Shown here: in pieces, positions 13,466 to 22,098 of the stretch
Layout: each line of letters starts with the position of its first letter
Numbering within the stretch: the first letter of the stretch is position 1
Assembly: GCA_009746045.1 (NCBI GenBank)
Contig: RPFO01000952.1
Span: forward strand, 1 to 30,000
From: Mesostigma viride
Lineage: Eukaryota > Streptophyta > Mesostigmatophyceae > Mesostigmatales > Mesostigmataceae
Direction of reading: 5' to 3'
Length of the DNA: 30,000 bases
The notes under the pieces: generated by a model
What the model was told of the DNA's origin: nothing
What the model saw: the letters and a program-made list of their open reading frames with translations, nothing else
Database searches by the model: none
Position numbers and translations under genes: made by a program

Positions 13466-13564
13466 GGTTGTTGCATCATTGGTTGTAGAGCCTGACAGCC
13501 TAGATATGATGTCAGATCAAGCTAAATTGCATATCATATTCCTAGTAAGCTTTTAGGACGGCAT

Positions 13565-13990
13565 GCAGCCCAATCCCCCCGGCGACTCGCTTCAAGCTCC
13601 TTGGCAGCGGGCTCCCCTCCACGGCGGACGGCATCAACACCCGCATTGCCCAGGCCTGGGCCGGCTGGGCGGCCCTCCGCCGCCTCGACATGTAGGTTCT
13701 GGACATGTCGCTAACTGAGTGAGCGGCTCAAGCGCATTCTGTTCAAGGCTCGGTTGCATGTCGGTCCTCAGCATATATCCTCCTTTACGGCTGCGAGGCG
13801 TACGTGGACCCGTGGACCAGGCACTGAGCAAGCAGCTTGACGGCACTAGTCACTCGAATGCTCCCTCACATCCTCGGCGTCCGCTGCCAAGAGCGCCGCA
13901 CCCGGGCCGAGCTCTACTGCGAGCTCCCTCTTGTCACCCATACCATCTGACACCGCCGCCTCCTCTTGGCCGGCCAGCCTGCACAGACCA
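13565..13990 (+). pseudogene. LINE ORF2 C-terminal fragment, frameshifted
   Basis: Across three frames the region reads like the end of a non-LTR retrotransposon polymerase. In order, I see FKLLGSGLPSTADGINTRIA and AWAGWAALRRLD, a stop, ERLKRILFKA, then ILLYGCEA (near 13778), LSKQLDGT, RMLPHILGVRCQERRTRAEL, and finally RRLLLAGQPAQT. This matches the conserved order after the reverse-transcriptase domain of many LINEs: an LGS..L block, an LLYG.E.W block, an R.LRHILGV block and an RRL.LAGH block. At least two frameshifts and in-frame stops make it a dead copy. Part of it (about 13770-13930) is nearly identical to 29560-29725, so both come from one family. No reverse-transcriptase catalytic motif is present here, so it is a 5'-truncated relic. 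Confidence 0.75.
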
Positions 13991-14097
13991 GGTGAATACT
14001 GATGTCGGCCCTGCGGGCGGGCTTAGGACTGGCCAACCAATTAACCAGGTAGACACCTCCTCCTCGACAAATTAAGTTACGCACGTGACAAGCAGCT

Positions 14098-14542
14098 ATG
14101 ACGACTCCAAAAGCAAAGCGAGGTTTGGAAAAGGAGCTTTCCGGCTCCCAGCCCAACCCACTCGCCATCGTCCTTGCCCAGCCGTCTGGGCCCGCCAACC
14201 CATCGCCAGCAAACCCATCGCCCACAGCCTCGCCCGAACAGCCTCAAGAAACCCTGCCATGAACACAAATTGCGAAAGTACCTACCAGATTACGACCGCT
14301 TTTCTTTCAGCAACTGGCTGCAACTGACCATTGAGGAAGAATGCGCCGAAATAGTACATTTCTTAGCACAAGAACGCAAGCTCCTTGGGGCCTGCTTTTC
14401 TTTCAGCAACTGGCTAGCTGCAACTGACCAAGGAAGAATGCGCCGAAATAGTGCATTTCTTAGCACAAGAACGCAAGCTCCTTGGGGCCTTAGGGCCCAT
14501 CCCCGCCAACGACCTGGAGGCGTTCTTCGCCAGCTAGGCCAG
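14098..14542 (+). pseudogene. LINE ORF1-like region, N-terminal part (broken)
   Basis: An ATG at 14098 opens a 54-codon frame (MTTPKAKRGLEKELSG... with Pro/Ser/Ala-rich continuation) that stops at a TGA. The next frame continues directly with HEHKLRKYLPDYDRFSFSNW and EEECAEIVHFLAQERKLLGA, a hydrophilic, probably helical segment. A 96-bp tandem duplication then disrupts it, and the frame recovers as LGPIPANDLEAFFAS before a stop. The two halves join only through a single frameshift, so this is a decayed gene. Its position 5' of a coiled coil and an L1-ORF1-like C-terminus suggests the N-terminal part of a LINE ORF1. That assignment is inferred from order, not from a recognised domain. Confidence 0.5.
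14298..14490 (+). repeat. 96-bp direct tandem duplication inside the ORF1-like pseudogene
   Basis: The stretch starting GCTTTTCTTTCAGCAACTGG at 14298 is repeated from 14394. The copies differ by a few small indels and substitutions (a CTAG insertion, TTGAGG shortened, one A/G change). The repeated protein segment FSFSNWL is seen twice, the second time running out of frame. Confidence 0.9.
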
Positions 14543-14584
14543 AGCTCAGGCACCGCCTCGCTATCCTGTGCAGCTTCTTCCAGC

Positions 14585-14965
14585 TAACTATGGACAACAT
14601 CGTCGCTAAGCTCCGCACCCCATGCAGCCTGGCCTGCGCAGCCGACAGCCACATCGGCTCCTTCCCTCTGCAAGGATGACATCCGAGCAGTGCTGGAGGA
14701 GCACGTTACCTGGCCGTTGGCCGAGAAGCTGACCTCGCTGAACACGACGCTCAACACGGTGGAGGCCCGGGTCTCCAATGTGGAAAGCAAGGTCGTCCAC
14801 AAGCTCCAGTTCACGGCGCTGCACACCGCGGCGCAGGCATCTGAGACGCACACTGCACTTGTCTCTGGCCTAAACCAGATGGAGGGCAAGTGCGGCGTGC
14901 TCATGAAGAAGCTTGAAGCCATCACTGCCCACACCGAGGCCCTGGCCTCACAGGTCCTAAACTGA
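14585..14965 (+). pseudogene. LINE ORF1-like coiled-coil segment
   Basis: After an ATG-led stretch (MDNIVAKLRTPCSLACAADS...) and one frameshift near 14675, an open frame runs to a TGA at 14963-14965. It contains DDIRAVLEEHV, LAEKLTSLNTTLNTVEARVS, NVESKV and LMKKLEAITAHTEALASQV. Leu, Val and Ile at heptad-like spacing with few prolines indicate a coiled coil of roughly 80 residues, as is usual in L1-type ORF1 proteins, where it mediates trimerisation. Family membership is inferred from this and from the C-terminal block downstream. Confidence 0.55.
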
Positions 14966-15090
14966 TAGCGGAGCAGACGGCCACCATCGCATCCCAGCCA
15001 CCCCGGCAGGATGCTGGCGACCACCCGCCCCTCTCCTTAATGCGGACCTGCTGCGGACAGCGACCACCTCAACTACCGACGCCATGCATC

Positions 15091-15597
15091 GCTACGAAAC
15101 TCCAGGAGCTGGAATCTGACCTTCGCCAGGCACAACAACGGGAGGCCACCGACCGCGCCCGCCGCGACCGGTCAGGTGGTGCTGCGTTGATTCCCCCAGT
15201 CTGAAGCCAGGTGAGACGTCAACCACCCTTGCCGACGAGCTTAACACGGGACCAGCTCCTTACCCTCATGGGCCTGGTAGGTGAGGTAGAACTGCGTGGG
15301 TGCCACCGCCTTCCCCACTCACGGGACAAGACGGCTCCCCCACCAGTCCTGCTCACCTCCCCCTCCTGTGAGGACAAGCAGCGGTTCCTTTCTCGTCGCA
15401 AGAGGTTGCACGACCTCACCTGGACGCTGGACAACGACCCCCGCCCAGCAGCAGCAGCGACGCAACCTGTGGCCGGAACACCTCCACCACAAGCAGGACC
15501 CCCAGAAGCCCAAGGTGTACTGGAGGGGCGGGGACCTGATGATCAATCAACCACAAGATGTGGACGCCCCCTGCGGGCTAGAATAGCTTGTAAATAG
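15091..15597 (+). pseudogene. LINE ORF1-like C-terminal part, frameshifted
   Basis: A second coiled segment (KLQELESDLRQAQQREATDR) ends at a TGA at 15202-15204. The following frame gives a segment with LLTSPSCEDKQRFLSRRKRL and DLTWTLDNDP. The homologous reading then shifts frame to PAQQQQRRNLWPEHL and QDPQKPKVYWRGGDLMIN, closing at about 15586. The order of a 'K..fl..rr.L' block, an Arg/Gln-rich helix and a terminal 'KVYWRGD.L.IN'-like block resembles the RRM plus C-terminal domain of L1-type ORF1 RNA-binding proteins. At least two frame changes show it is inactive. No ORF2 follows, so the element is truncated at its 3' side. Confidence 0.6.
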
Positions 15598-15599
15598 CC

Positions 15600-15921
15600 C
15601 TAGCTTGTATCCATTGGTAGTCACTGCCGCCATGGCAGCCATGCCAAGAATGTTTGCCTAGCTGTGCCGGCCATACCTAGCCACGTGCACCGCCTACACA
15701 CGGTACACAACCAGCCATACCCTTAGCTTAGTCCTTGTACAGCCATGCTACGTCCTGTATGGCTATGCTCAGATTACTTGCCCACGCCCCTTGTTAATTA
15801 TGATATGCTCACATGGGTCTTATTGCACCCACAGATCTTGCCGGATCGTTTATCGGGTCTGATTGCAGCTGTGGCATGCCTCTGGCATGAAGGAGAAAGG
15901 GGGTCTCTGCCCTTTCTTCCT
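15600..15921. other. Non-coding spacer
   Basis: About 320 bases after the ORF1-like remnant, starting at the TGTAAATAGCCC just past its end. Nothing recognisable was seen apart from a GGCATGCC palindrome-like motif and one short open frame of 62 codons with no family resemblance. Confidence 0.5.
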
Positions 15922-16041
15922 GTTGTGCACTAAGTAAGTAAGTAAGTACTTGCGTGTCATGCGCAAAGGCATGCCACGGAGTACTATGCTAATCTCATTA
16001 GAAAAATAATTACACAAAAGTTTAAACAAATAGTTGTGCAC
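15922..16041 (-). mobile_element. TTAC-tailed short retroposon, copy 2, with perfect 9-bp TSD
   Basis: The direct repeat GTTGTGCAC (15922-15930 and 16033-16041) flanks a 102-bp insert. The insert starts with four TAAG units, carries the family core (ACTTGCGTGTCATGCGC, GGCATGCCACGGAGTACTAT, CTCATTAGAAAAA) and ends in an A-rich stretch. On the minus strand this is a short body followed by a (TTAC)n 3' tail, with a target-site duplication, as expected from target-primed reverse transcription. It has no coding capacity. Confidence 0.85.
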
Positions 16042-16049
16042 ACAGAGGG

Positions 16050-16124
16050 ATTAAAAGCACTTCGGTGCTCCGTGACTCCCCAACGGGAGAACGAGTTTAA
16101 TTAATTAATAAATTAATTAATTAC
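16050..16124 (+). repeat. TTAA-tailed dispersed element, copy 1
   Basis: The core GCTCCGTGACTCCCCAACGG followed by GAGAACGAG runs into (TTAA)n-type sequence. The same core occurs in inverse orientation near 25240-25272 and, more diverged, near 24083-24113, each time next to TTAATTAATTA. A small CACTTCGGTG hairpin precedes the core. Confidence 0.7.
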
Positions 16125-16283
16125 GTGGGCGGCCGGGTATAAGTGAGCGCTGTGTGGCGTGCACGCCGGGCAAGGCTAACCTTTGGGCCTTGGGGCTTCA
16201 GGGGCCGTGGGGGGTGGCGTGCAGGACTGCGGGACTGAGGGCGCGGCGCGGCGGGCAAACGGGTGGCGTACCCGGCGCGCGCA
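16125..16283. other. GC-rich, G-rich non-coding segment
   Basis: About 160 bases with several G runs (GGGGCTTCAGGGGCCGTGGG near 16192) and CG-rich words. No gene or repeat was identified. Confidence 0.5.
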
Positions 16284-16376
16284 TTAACTTTGGTTGACCA
16301 GCGAATCTGTTATCGCTCGTAACATTGTGCGGAACCTTAGAAGCCGAGTGGCAAAAGGTTTCCGCACAACAATATC
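16284..16376. repeat. Hairpin repeat module, copy 1
   Basis: This segment is about 85 percent identical by eye to 17437-17527 (shared GCATTA(A/G)CTTTGGTTGACC and GTGCGGAACCTTAGAAGC...AAAAGGTTTCCGCAC). It contains an imperfect inverted repeat, TTGTGCGGAACCTT / AAGGTTTCCGCACAA, with a loop of about 18 bases. The left terminal repeat seen in the second copy is missing, so this copy is truncated. Confidence 0.75.
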
Positions 16377-16749
16377 CTGACTAAAACCTAGCCTCTTGCA
16401 TGGGCGAAGACGAATCACTAGGCTCGGAACACCCGCAAATATGAATATGAATAGTATGAGCGCAAGTGGCGCTGATATATGGATATCTATCTGTACTCGA
16501 TCCGCGTGCGCATGATAGACAAGGAGAAATGGGCTGCCGTCTGCGATAAGTGACCTTCCTTGGGGGCATTCTCCTGTTTTCTCCCCTTGCACGGGCCCCG
16601 CGGCCCATGGCTAGAATGCAGGGTAGGAGTCCGCAGGTGCAGGTTATAATTGCCCCTGAGGATAGCCGCTACACTAACACCTCGTCTGCCACTACAGTAG
16701 AGGACAGCTAGCTCAGATGAGGATTATATCCCCCTCTAGTGACTATGAG
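16377..16749. other. Non-coding spacer with a repeated junction motif
   Basis: The motif ATGAGCGCAA followed by GGCGCTGATAT at about 16456-16480 recurs at 17193-17218 beside the hexamer array. Otherwise nothing is recognised. Short open frames here match only the translated hairpin module. Confidence 0.45.
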
Positions 16750-16856
16750 GTTGGGGCATGATGCAGACGATATTTGTAACTTTCGTGTACTTATTTTTTT
16801 TTCCTGATGAGATTAGCGAAGTATACTCCGTGGCATGTCCATGCGCATGACACGCA

Positions 16857-17187
<331 letters not shown>

Positions 17188-17216
17188 AAGAATATGAGCG
17201 CAACACGGTGGCGCTG

Positions 17217-17297
17217 ATATGAATATGAATATGAATATGAATATGAATATGAATATGAATATGAATATGAATATGAATATGAATATGAATATGAATA
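17217..17297. repeat. (ATGAAT)n hexamer array
   Basis: About 13 copies of the six-base unit ATGAAT directly follow the junction motif GGCGCTGAT. Confidence 0.97.
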
Positions 17298-17404
17298 ACA
17301 ATGGGCGCCGCGGGTGTCAAATTGGGGGGAAACAATTCATCTCCGAGTGCATGGATTCGAACCTGTGCCTCGAAGGGACATATAGTAGATCTTAAACAGG
17401 ATAG

Positions 17405-17528
17405 TATTGTGCGGCCGGAAGCCTTTTGCCACTGCGCATTAGCTTTGGTTGACCAGCGAGTGATTATCGCTGGTAATATTGTGCGGAACCTTAGAAGCTG
17501 AGTGGCAAAAGGTTTCCGCACAATATTA
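17405..17528. mobile_element. ~120-bp MITE-like element with inverted ends
   Basis: The left end ATTGTGCGGCCGGAAGCC...TTTTGCCACT (17406-17433) is the reverse complement, allowing a 4-base gap, of the right end AGTGGCAAAAGGTTTCCGCA...CAAT (17501-17524). An inner copy of the terminus (TAATATTGTGCGGAACCTT, 17474-17492) pairs with the right end as a 19-20 bp hairpin stem with one bulge. No coding sequence and no unambiguous target duplication were found. The part from 17437 onward is shared with 16284-16376. Confidence 0.6.
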
Positions 17529-17598
17529 ACCTCACTAACTAGACCCTGTTTTGGGCTCAGTGCAGGCGAAGCCAGCGCGGCGGGTCACTCTAGTGCTG

Positions 17599-17611
17599 AA
17601 GTAAGCAAGTT

Positions 17612-17659
<48 letters not shown>

Positions 17660-17660
17660 G
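17599..17660. repeat. (AAGT)n microsatellite, tail of the right foldback arm
   Basis: About 13-15 AAGT units with a few variants at the left end (AAGC, AGTT) run into the retroposon core at GTACTTGCGTGTCATGCGC. Confidence 0.95.
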
Positions 17661-17777
17661 GTACTTGCGTGTCATGCGCATGGGCATGCCACGGAGCATG
17701 CACTATATGCTAAGCTCATTAGAAAAATGAATACACGAAAGTTACAAATATCGTCTGCATCATGCCCGGCGCCCAAC

Positions 17778-17941
17778 AAAGAGAGCATACACTATGCTGA
17801 ACCCAAGGTGGTTCAGCACGAGATTGGGTTAGGACTGACCATGCAGATCTGGTTGTAACTGATTAGGCTGTCCGTCACAGATCATACGTAAGTTAGGGTT
17901 AAGCTACATAAACTCTGGCCAGCCATTGTTGGCGGCTGACC
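17778..17941. other. Spacer, nothing recognised
   Basis: A 164-base stretch with a small hairpin (GCTGAACC...GGTTCAGC near 17798-17818). It contains no gene and no copy of the surrounding repeat families. Confidence 0.5.
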
Positions 17942-18037
17942 ATGCAGCAGTAAGTAAGTAAGTACTTGCGTGTCATGCGCAAAGGCATGCCACGGAGTAC
18001 TATGCTAATCTCATTAGAAAAAAGTAATGCAGCAGTA
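17942..18037 (-). mobile_element. TTAC-tailed short retroposon, copy 5, with perfect TSD
   Basis: ATGCAGCAGTA occurs at 17942-17952 and 18027-18037. Nine of those bases plus a TA shared with the tail bracket a body of about 75 bp. The body begins TAAGTAAGTAAGTACTTGCG, continues with the family core, and stops just after CATTAGAAAAAAG. It is shorter than copy 2 on the side away from the tail, which is the pattern expected of 5' truncation when read on the minus strand. Confidence 0.85.
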
Positions 18038-18272
18038 CATATGCCAACTTATCCTAATGCCAAGGTGTCTCATCGTCCATTCGTGAGCCATTTGGCATTC
18101 GCCCACTGCATTAGACTGTACCCACCTGGCACGGTCAGAGCGGCACCAACTCCCACGACGAGTGGACCCCTGGGAATGGGCTGCTGCCATCTAGCTCCAC
18201 GTACCCTCCGCAACGATGCTGCCACACTAGTAAATTGGGCCCTGACATTGTCAGTTTTCCCTTTTTTTGCAC

Positions 18273-18418
18273 CTGATAAACGCTGATAAACGCTGATAAA
18301 CGCTGATAAACGCTGATAAACACTGATAAACGCCTGATAAAGTCCTGATAAACGCCTGATAATGGCCTGATAATGGCTTTTTTTCCCTGATAAAACTGAT
18401 AAAAACTGATAAAAAAAA
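18273..18418 (+). repeat. Left subterminal CTGATAA repeat cluster
   Basis: The ten-base unit CTGATAAACG is repeated about five times at exact 10-bp spacing, followed by degenerate members (CTGATAAAGTC, CTGATAATGGC, CTGATAAAAA). The same word in reverse complement makes up the right cluster at 28332-28532. In a CACTA-like element such repeats would serve as transposase or accessory-protein binding sites. That role is inferred. Confidence 0.85.
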
Positions 18419-18449
18419 GGCACAGTTTTGACATTTTTCTGATAAAAAA

Positions 18450-18612
18450 GGGGTGATAAATTATCAGAAAAAATCAGGAGCACTCAGGGGTGATAAATTA
18501 TCAGAAAAAATCAGGAGCACTCAGGGGTGATAAATTATCAGGAAAATCAGGAGCACTCAGGGGTGATAAGTTATCAGAAAAATCAGGAGCACCCAAGGGT
18601 GATAAGTTATTA
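18450..18612. repeat. 37-bp tandem repeat with inverted GATAA pairs
   Basis: Four full units and a partial fifth start at 18450, 18487, 18524, 18560 and about 18596. Each unit carries TGATAAATTATCA, a near-palindrome of two GATAA cores, followed by a TCAGGAGCACTCA spacer. The words TCAGGAGCA and GGCACA also occur in the right cluster, tying the two ends together. Confidence 0.9.
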
Positions 18613-18934
18613 ATTTTCACAGGACCATGATTCATTAATTAATTGAAATATGACGCATAGCTTATGCTTCAAAGGTGAGGTTGGCTCAAGACGTCGGCTA
18701 TGACACAAGCTGGTGGCCACAACGTGCCACAGATTACTGAAGGGACTAAAATTCAGTGCACAGATGTCATTTCAAATGCTGTAATGTCTAAGCCATCCCA
18801 AAATCGATTGCCCCCATGTAGATAACTAGCTTGAGTGCTCTTTGCCGGGGCAGCACAGGGGGGCTTCCACAGTTTCTTGGGGACACAAAGGTCCCTGCTC
18901 CGCCAGTGCTGCTGCAGGGCTGGCGGGTTGGTCC

Positions 18935-19120
18935 TGCAATCACGTGACAGGGGATTGACAATGCAACACATATAATGCATGATGGCCGACAGTCAGTCCA
19001 TTGTAAGACAGCATGCAACATCAATGGCAGTCTTCTACATGGAGCATTTGTAGCAATCAAACATGCACTTAACAACCATGCAGATGCAAAAGCCCAGCAG
19101 CTATATACTTACAGATGGCA
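18935..19120 (-). repeat. Duplicated intron segment, distal copy
   Basis: On the minus strand this looks like an intron from the GTAAGTATATAG donor near 19112 to the acceptor ending TCACGTGATTGCAG near 18935. It is homologous along its length to the last intron of the upstream gene (19247-19470). Shared words include GCATTATATGTGTTGCATTG, TGGACTGACT and GCTTTTGCATCTGCATG (with substitutions). It lies downstream of the predicted stop codon. The sequence after its acceptor stays open for 35 codons to a TAG, so it may be a spare or alternative last exon. Confidence 0.65.
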
Positions 19121-19123
19121 TGT

Positions 19124-21695
19124 TCATGCAGCTTCCTGGATAGGGCCTTGTGTGTTCACAAGCTGATCGGTTGATGAGGTCACCTCCGGCAGGTCGATGG
19201 AAACCACGTTGTCATTGATGGGAAGCTCATTGCCTTTTCCGAGATCCTGTAATTGCGTGACAGGGGGTTGACAATGCAACACATATAATGCATGACAGCC
19301 TTTAGTCAGTCCACTGCAAGAAAATAAAGAAATGTTGCACTGTCAAATGTTGTATGGGTAGGCAATGTTTTTCAACATCAAAGGCAGTTTTCTACTGGGA
19401 CCCTTGGTAGCAAACAAACATCCAGTAAACACTCATCATGCAGATGCGAAAGCCCGAAAGCTATACTTACAGCTGGGGCCTTCATGGAGCTTCCCGGATG
19501 GGATGATGTTGACAGTGACAGCCGCCGCGGCTGCGCAGCTAGCAATGCCCTGAGCAGCTCACCCTGCTCTGCAAGCTGCCGTTGGAGGTCCAACAGCTCT
19601 GTGTTTGCTGAGGTCGCGGAAGCCTGTAAGGGCAGGGGCGCTGGCGCGAGCGCGGGCGCAGGCATAGGCACAGGTGCGAGCGCAGGGAGGGGCGCTGCCG
19701 CGAGCGCAGGAGCAGGCGTGGGCGCAAGGACATCCGAGGGCTTTGATGACCGCTTGGGCGCAGGTGCCTTCCCTTTGCGCGCTGGTGCCCTCCGCTTCCC
19801 CTTTGGCGCCGACTCCGACTCCGGCTCCAACTCAGACTCCGACTCAGACTCAGGGTCCGAGAGCCGCTGATAGCTGTACTCATTCTGTACCCTTGCGCGA
19901 AGGTCCGCCGGTTGTACGTCGCCCAACAAGACCCATGACAGCTCACGGGAGTCGGCCTCTCCATAGTGGAGCATTTCCAGGTCGAAATGGTAGTGGGTGT
20001 CGGGCTCCCCGTCAGGGTCCACGAACGTGAACGTCCACGATGGCAAACTGGGTTTGTATTCAGACACATACCCGAGCGACCACACAAATTCAGCGCCTTT
20101 TTCCCGAGTGGCCTTCAGAAACCACTTTTGTGCGATTACTGAGCCCGTGGCCACCGTGTCCGCGAAGCTCGTTGGACAAGGGAGCATCGTTGCATGTGGG
20201 GTCATCTGCTGCAAGTAGTGGGAGAGGCCCTGGTCGGAAGGTGGAGCGCCCTTGCGAGTCTTTGCAGCCCCCCGGGCCTTGTTCGCAGCGGGAGCCGGTG
20301 CCGGGGCGGCCTTGTTCGCAGCGGGAGCCGGTGCCGGGGCGGCCTTGTTCGCGGCGGGAGCGGGTGCCGGGGCGGCCTTGTTCGCAGCAGGAGCCGGTGC
20401 CGGGGCGGCCTGGTGCGCGGCGGGAGCTGGTGCCGGGGCGGCCTTCTTTGCAGCGGGAGCTGGTAACGGGGCAGCCTTGTGCGCAGCGGGCGTTGTTGGC
20501 GGGGCGGCCTTGTGCGCAGCGGGAGCCAGCGGTGCCGGGGCGGCCTTGTGCACAGCGGGAGCCGGAAGTGCCGGGGCGGCCTTGTGCACAGCGGGAGCCG
20601 GTGCCGGGGCCGCCTTGTGCGCGGCGGGAGCTGGTGGCGGGGCGGCCTTGTGCTCAGCGGGAGACGGTGCCGGCGCGGCAGCCTTGTGCGCAGCGGGTGT
20701 TGTTGGCCCAGCAGCCTTCTTTGACCGCTTCAGCAGATGGATGTTTGCTGGAGCCTTTGTGGCTTCTGCACCCTCCAGGCACAGGTTATAGCATGCAATC
20801 AGATTCACGAGTATATGACCATGTGACAGGAGTCAGGGTGGTGAAAGGACGAACCAAGTTGCAATGAGAATAGGCATTCAAGCGAGCACATCACACCACT
20901 TGACCCTGCACGCCAAAAAACCATCTCAGCCATACACATGAACAAATACAACGCTGTGGACTTCACTTAGAGAAAAATGCTTGCACGTACTATGCTTACA
21001 CACTGAAAGTATCAAAGAGTATGCGCAACAAAAATATCCAACGCATCTCTTACCGGCACAGTGCACAGCGGCCAGCACCACCGATCCGGCCTTGTCGGCA
21101 ACGGGCTCCACTGAAAGAGGGGATGGGGGCAGGGTTGGAAGTTTGGAGTTGCATTGGTGGGCATGGCACAGCAGCATGGGATATGAGGTTGGGAAACCAA
21201 CGTCATTTACGTGAGCTACCCTCCCAGAGCCTATGCAGCCTCAAACTCCCCCTGGACCCTCCGCCCCCACGGGGGGGTCACTTTCACACAGTTGTTGGAA
21301 AAGGGCAAAAGTATTTACCTAAAGAACTTACCTAATGCATAGTTCCATTCCGGTATAGCCGGTAGGATGAAGAAATGTAGTAATAACGCATTTGTGGATG
21401 AAACAATTGCTGTAAGGAAAGCCGAAATGTGCAGCTGAAAAAACAATAGACGACCAAGAATTCACATTTAAGCATGCCTGTATACGTACTGGCAGGATAC
21501 ACCATTCCAGACGAATATACCTTCAAAGCCTGGCACTGGAGGCGGTGGGGACACTGCTCCGAATGTAGCAGAAGCGAGGCCGCCACTACGGATGCTGTCA
21601 ATCTGTGCGTAAAGAGCGGCAATCTGAGCCTCCTGGGCTGCCGACAGCGCTGAACTTGTCGGAGTCGAGGGAGTCAGGCCCTGCGGCCGCGGCAT
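19124..21695 (-). CDS. Spliced five-exon gene, low-complexity Ala/Pro/Lys repeat protein with Tudor-like domain (unknown function)
   Basis: Minus-strand exons 21695-21521, 21409-21332, 21110-21054, 20765-19471 and 19246-19124 join in frame. Introns 1-3 are phase 1 and intron 4 is phase 0, all GT-AG with donors such as GTAAGT and GTAAGA. The total is 1728 nt, or 575 residues plus TGA. Residues about 15-35 form a short helix (AAQEAQIAALYAQIDSI). Residues about 123-268 hold some ten AAHKAAPAPAP-type repeats, resembling a basic disordered nucleic-acid-binding tail. Residues about 305-375 look like a small SH3/Tudor-type beta domain (KWFL, FVWSLGYVSEY, SWTFTFVDPDGE, HFDLEML). An acidic SESESELEPE run, a KGKRRAPARKGK basic run and a C-terminal coil (LLDLQRQLAEQGELLRALLA) follow. 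The function is unknown. As the main gene in a CACTA-like element it could be an accessory DNA-binding protein, but a captured host gene is equally possible. The start is uncertain. Confidence 0.65.
20198..20733 (-). repeat. Minisatellite encoding AAHKAAPAPAP repeats
   Basis: Within exon 4, about ten to twelve GC-rich units of 39-45 bp encode variants of KAAPAPAPAANKAAP. Unit length stays a multiple of three, so the frame is kept. On the plus strand the same repeats create spurious Gly/Ala-rich open frames. Confidence 0.85.
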
Positions 21696-22098
21696 GATCG
21701 CCGGAGGCGACGGCTGCTTTAAAGCCACTCTTGTCTACAAGGTCGGCGTAGGCCTCCTTGGCGTCACTGTACTGTCTGAAAAGGTGGGTGGATATAAAAG
21801 GGCAGATGGTCACGCATCGTTTAACTACTGCCGCCAGCAGGGTCGCGTCTTGTTCCTTCTTGCTATATCTCTCGTTCAGATATTTTTTTGAATTACTGTG
21901 TATCACCTTTTTTGCTACCTCCTCCCAGTCATCTTTACTCGCGTGTTGTGGGCGCGCTTCGTCGTCAAGGGCATCGTTGAATCTGTTCCATACCGCCTGA
22001 TCCGCCGTGACTCTTACCAATGCCATTTGAATCCGCGCGCATAGGGATATCCACCAACGACTATTGAGGGACTTCGCGAACTGAAGGCCTTGCGGCAA
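21598..22098 (-). CDS. Helical open frame upstream of the five-exon gene (unknown, possible N-terminal part)
   Basis: An open frame ends at a stop at 21598. Its first ATG is at 22026 on the minus strand (142 codons from there), and the frame stays open further upstream only from non-ATG codons. The product is charged and helical (WNRFNDALDDEARP, DDWEEVAKKVIHSNSKKYLN, ERYSKKEQDATLLAAVVKRC, LFRQYSDAKEAYADLVDKSG). I recognise no family. Its 3' third overlaps exon 1 of the downstream gene in a different frame. That frame is blocked upstream by a TAG at about 21735, so a fusion would need a +1 shift or an unrecognised intron in 21598-21735. It may be the N-terminal domain of the same protein, broken by mutation or an assembly error. 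No promoter could be called. Confidence 0.45.
   Translation of the reverse strand: MPQGLQFAKSLNSRWWISLCARIQMALVRVTADQAVWNRFNDALDDEARPQHASKDDWEEVAKKVIHSNSKKYLNERYSKKEQDATLLAAVVKRCVTICPFISTHLFRQYSDAKEAYADLVDKSGFKAAVASGDHAAAAGPDSLDSDKFSAVGSPGGSDCRSLRTD

Noticed and set aside
13719-14075. 118-codon plus-strand open frame as a gene
   Set aside because: It reads across the LINE ORF2 remnant in a frame different from the homologous blocks.
17345-17450. tRNA or tRNA-derived SINE on the minus strand (GGTTCGAATCC near 17351-17363, GCGCAGTGG near 17430)
   Set aside because: A B-box-like and an A-box-like word are present in the right order, but the T-stem has three mismatches and no anticodon stem forms. 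At most it is a degenerate tRNA-like relic.
18273-18612. CRISPR-like array
   Set aside because: Units are 10 or 37 bp with no unique spacers, and the context is eukaryotic.
20040-20867. Plus-strand AGAGAGAAL and RSGSRCRGGL open frames opposite the five-exon gene
   Set aside because: They are shadows of the minus-strand KAAPAPAPAANKAAP minisatellite, which has consistent exon phases.
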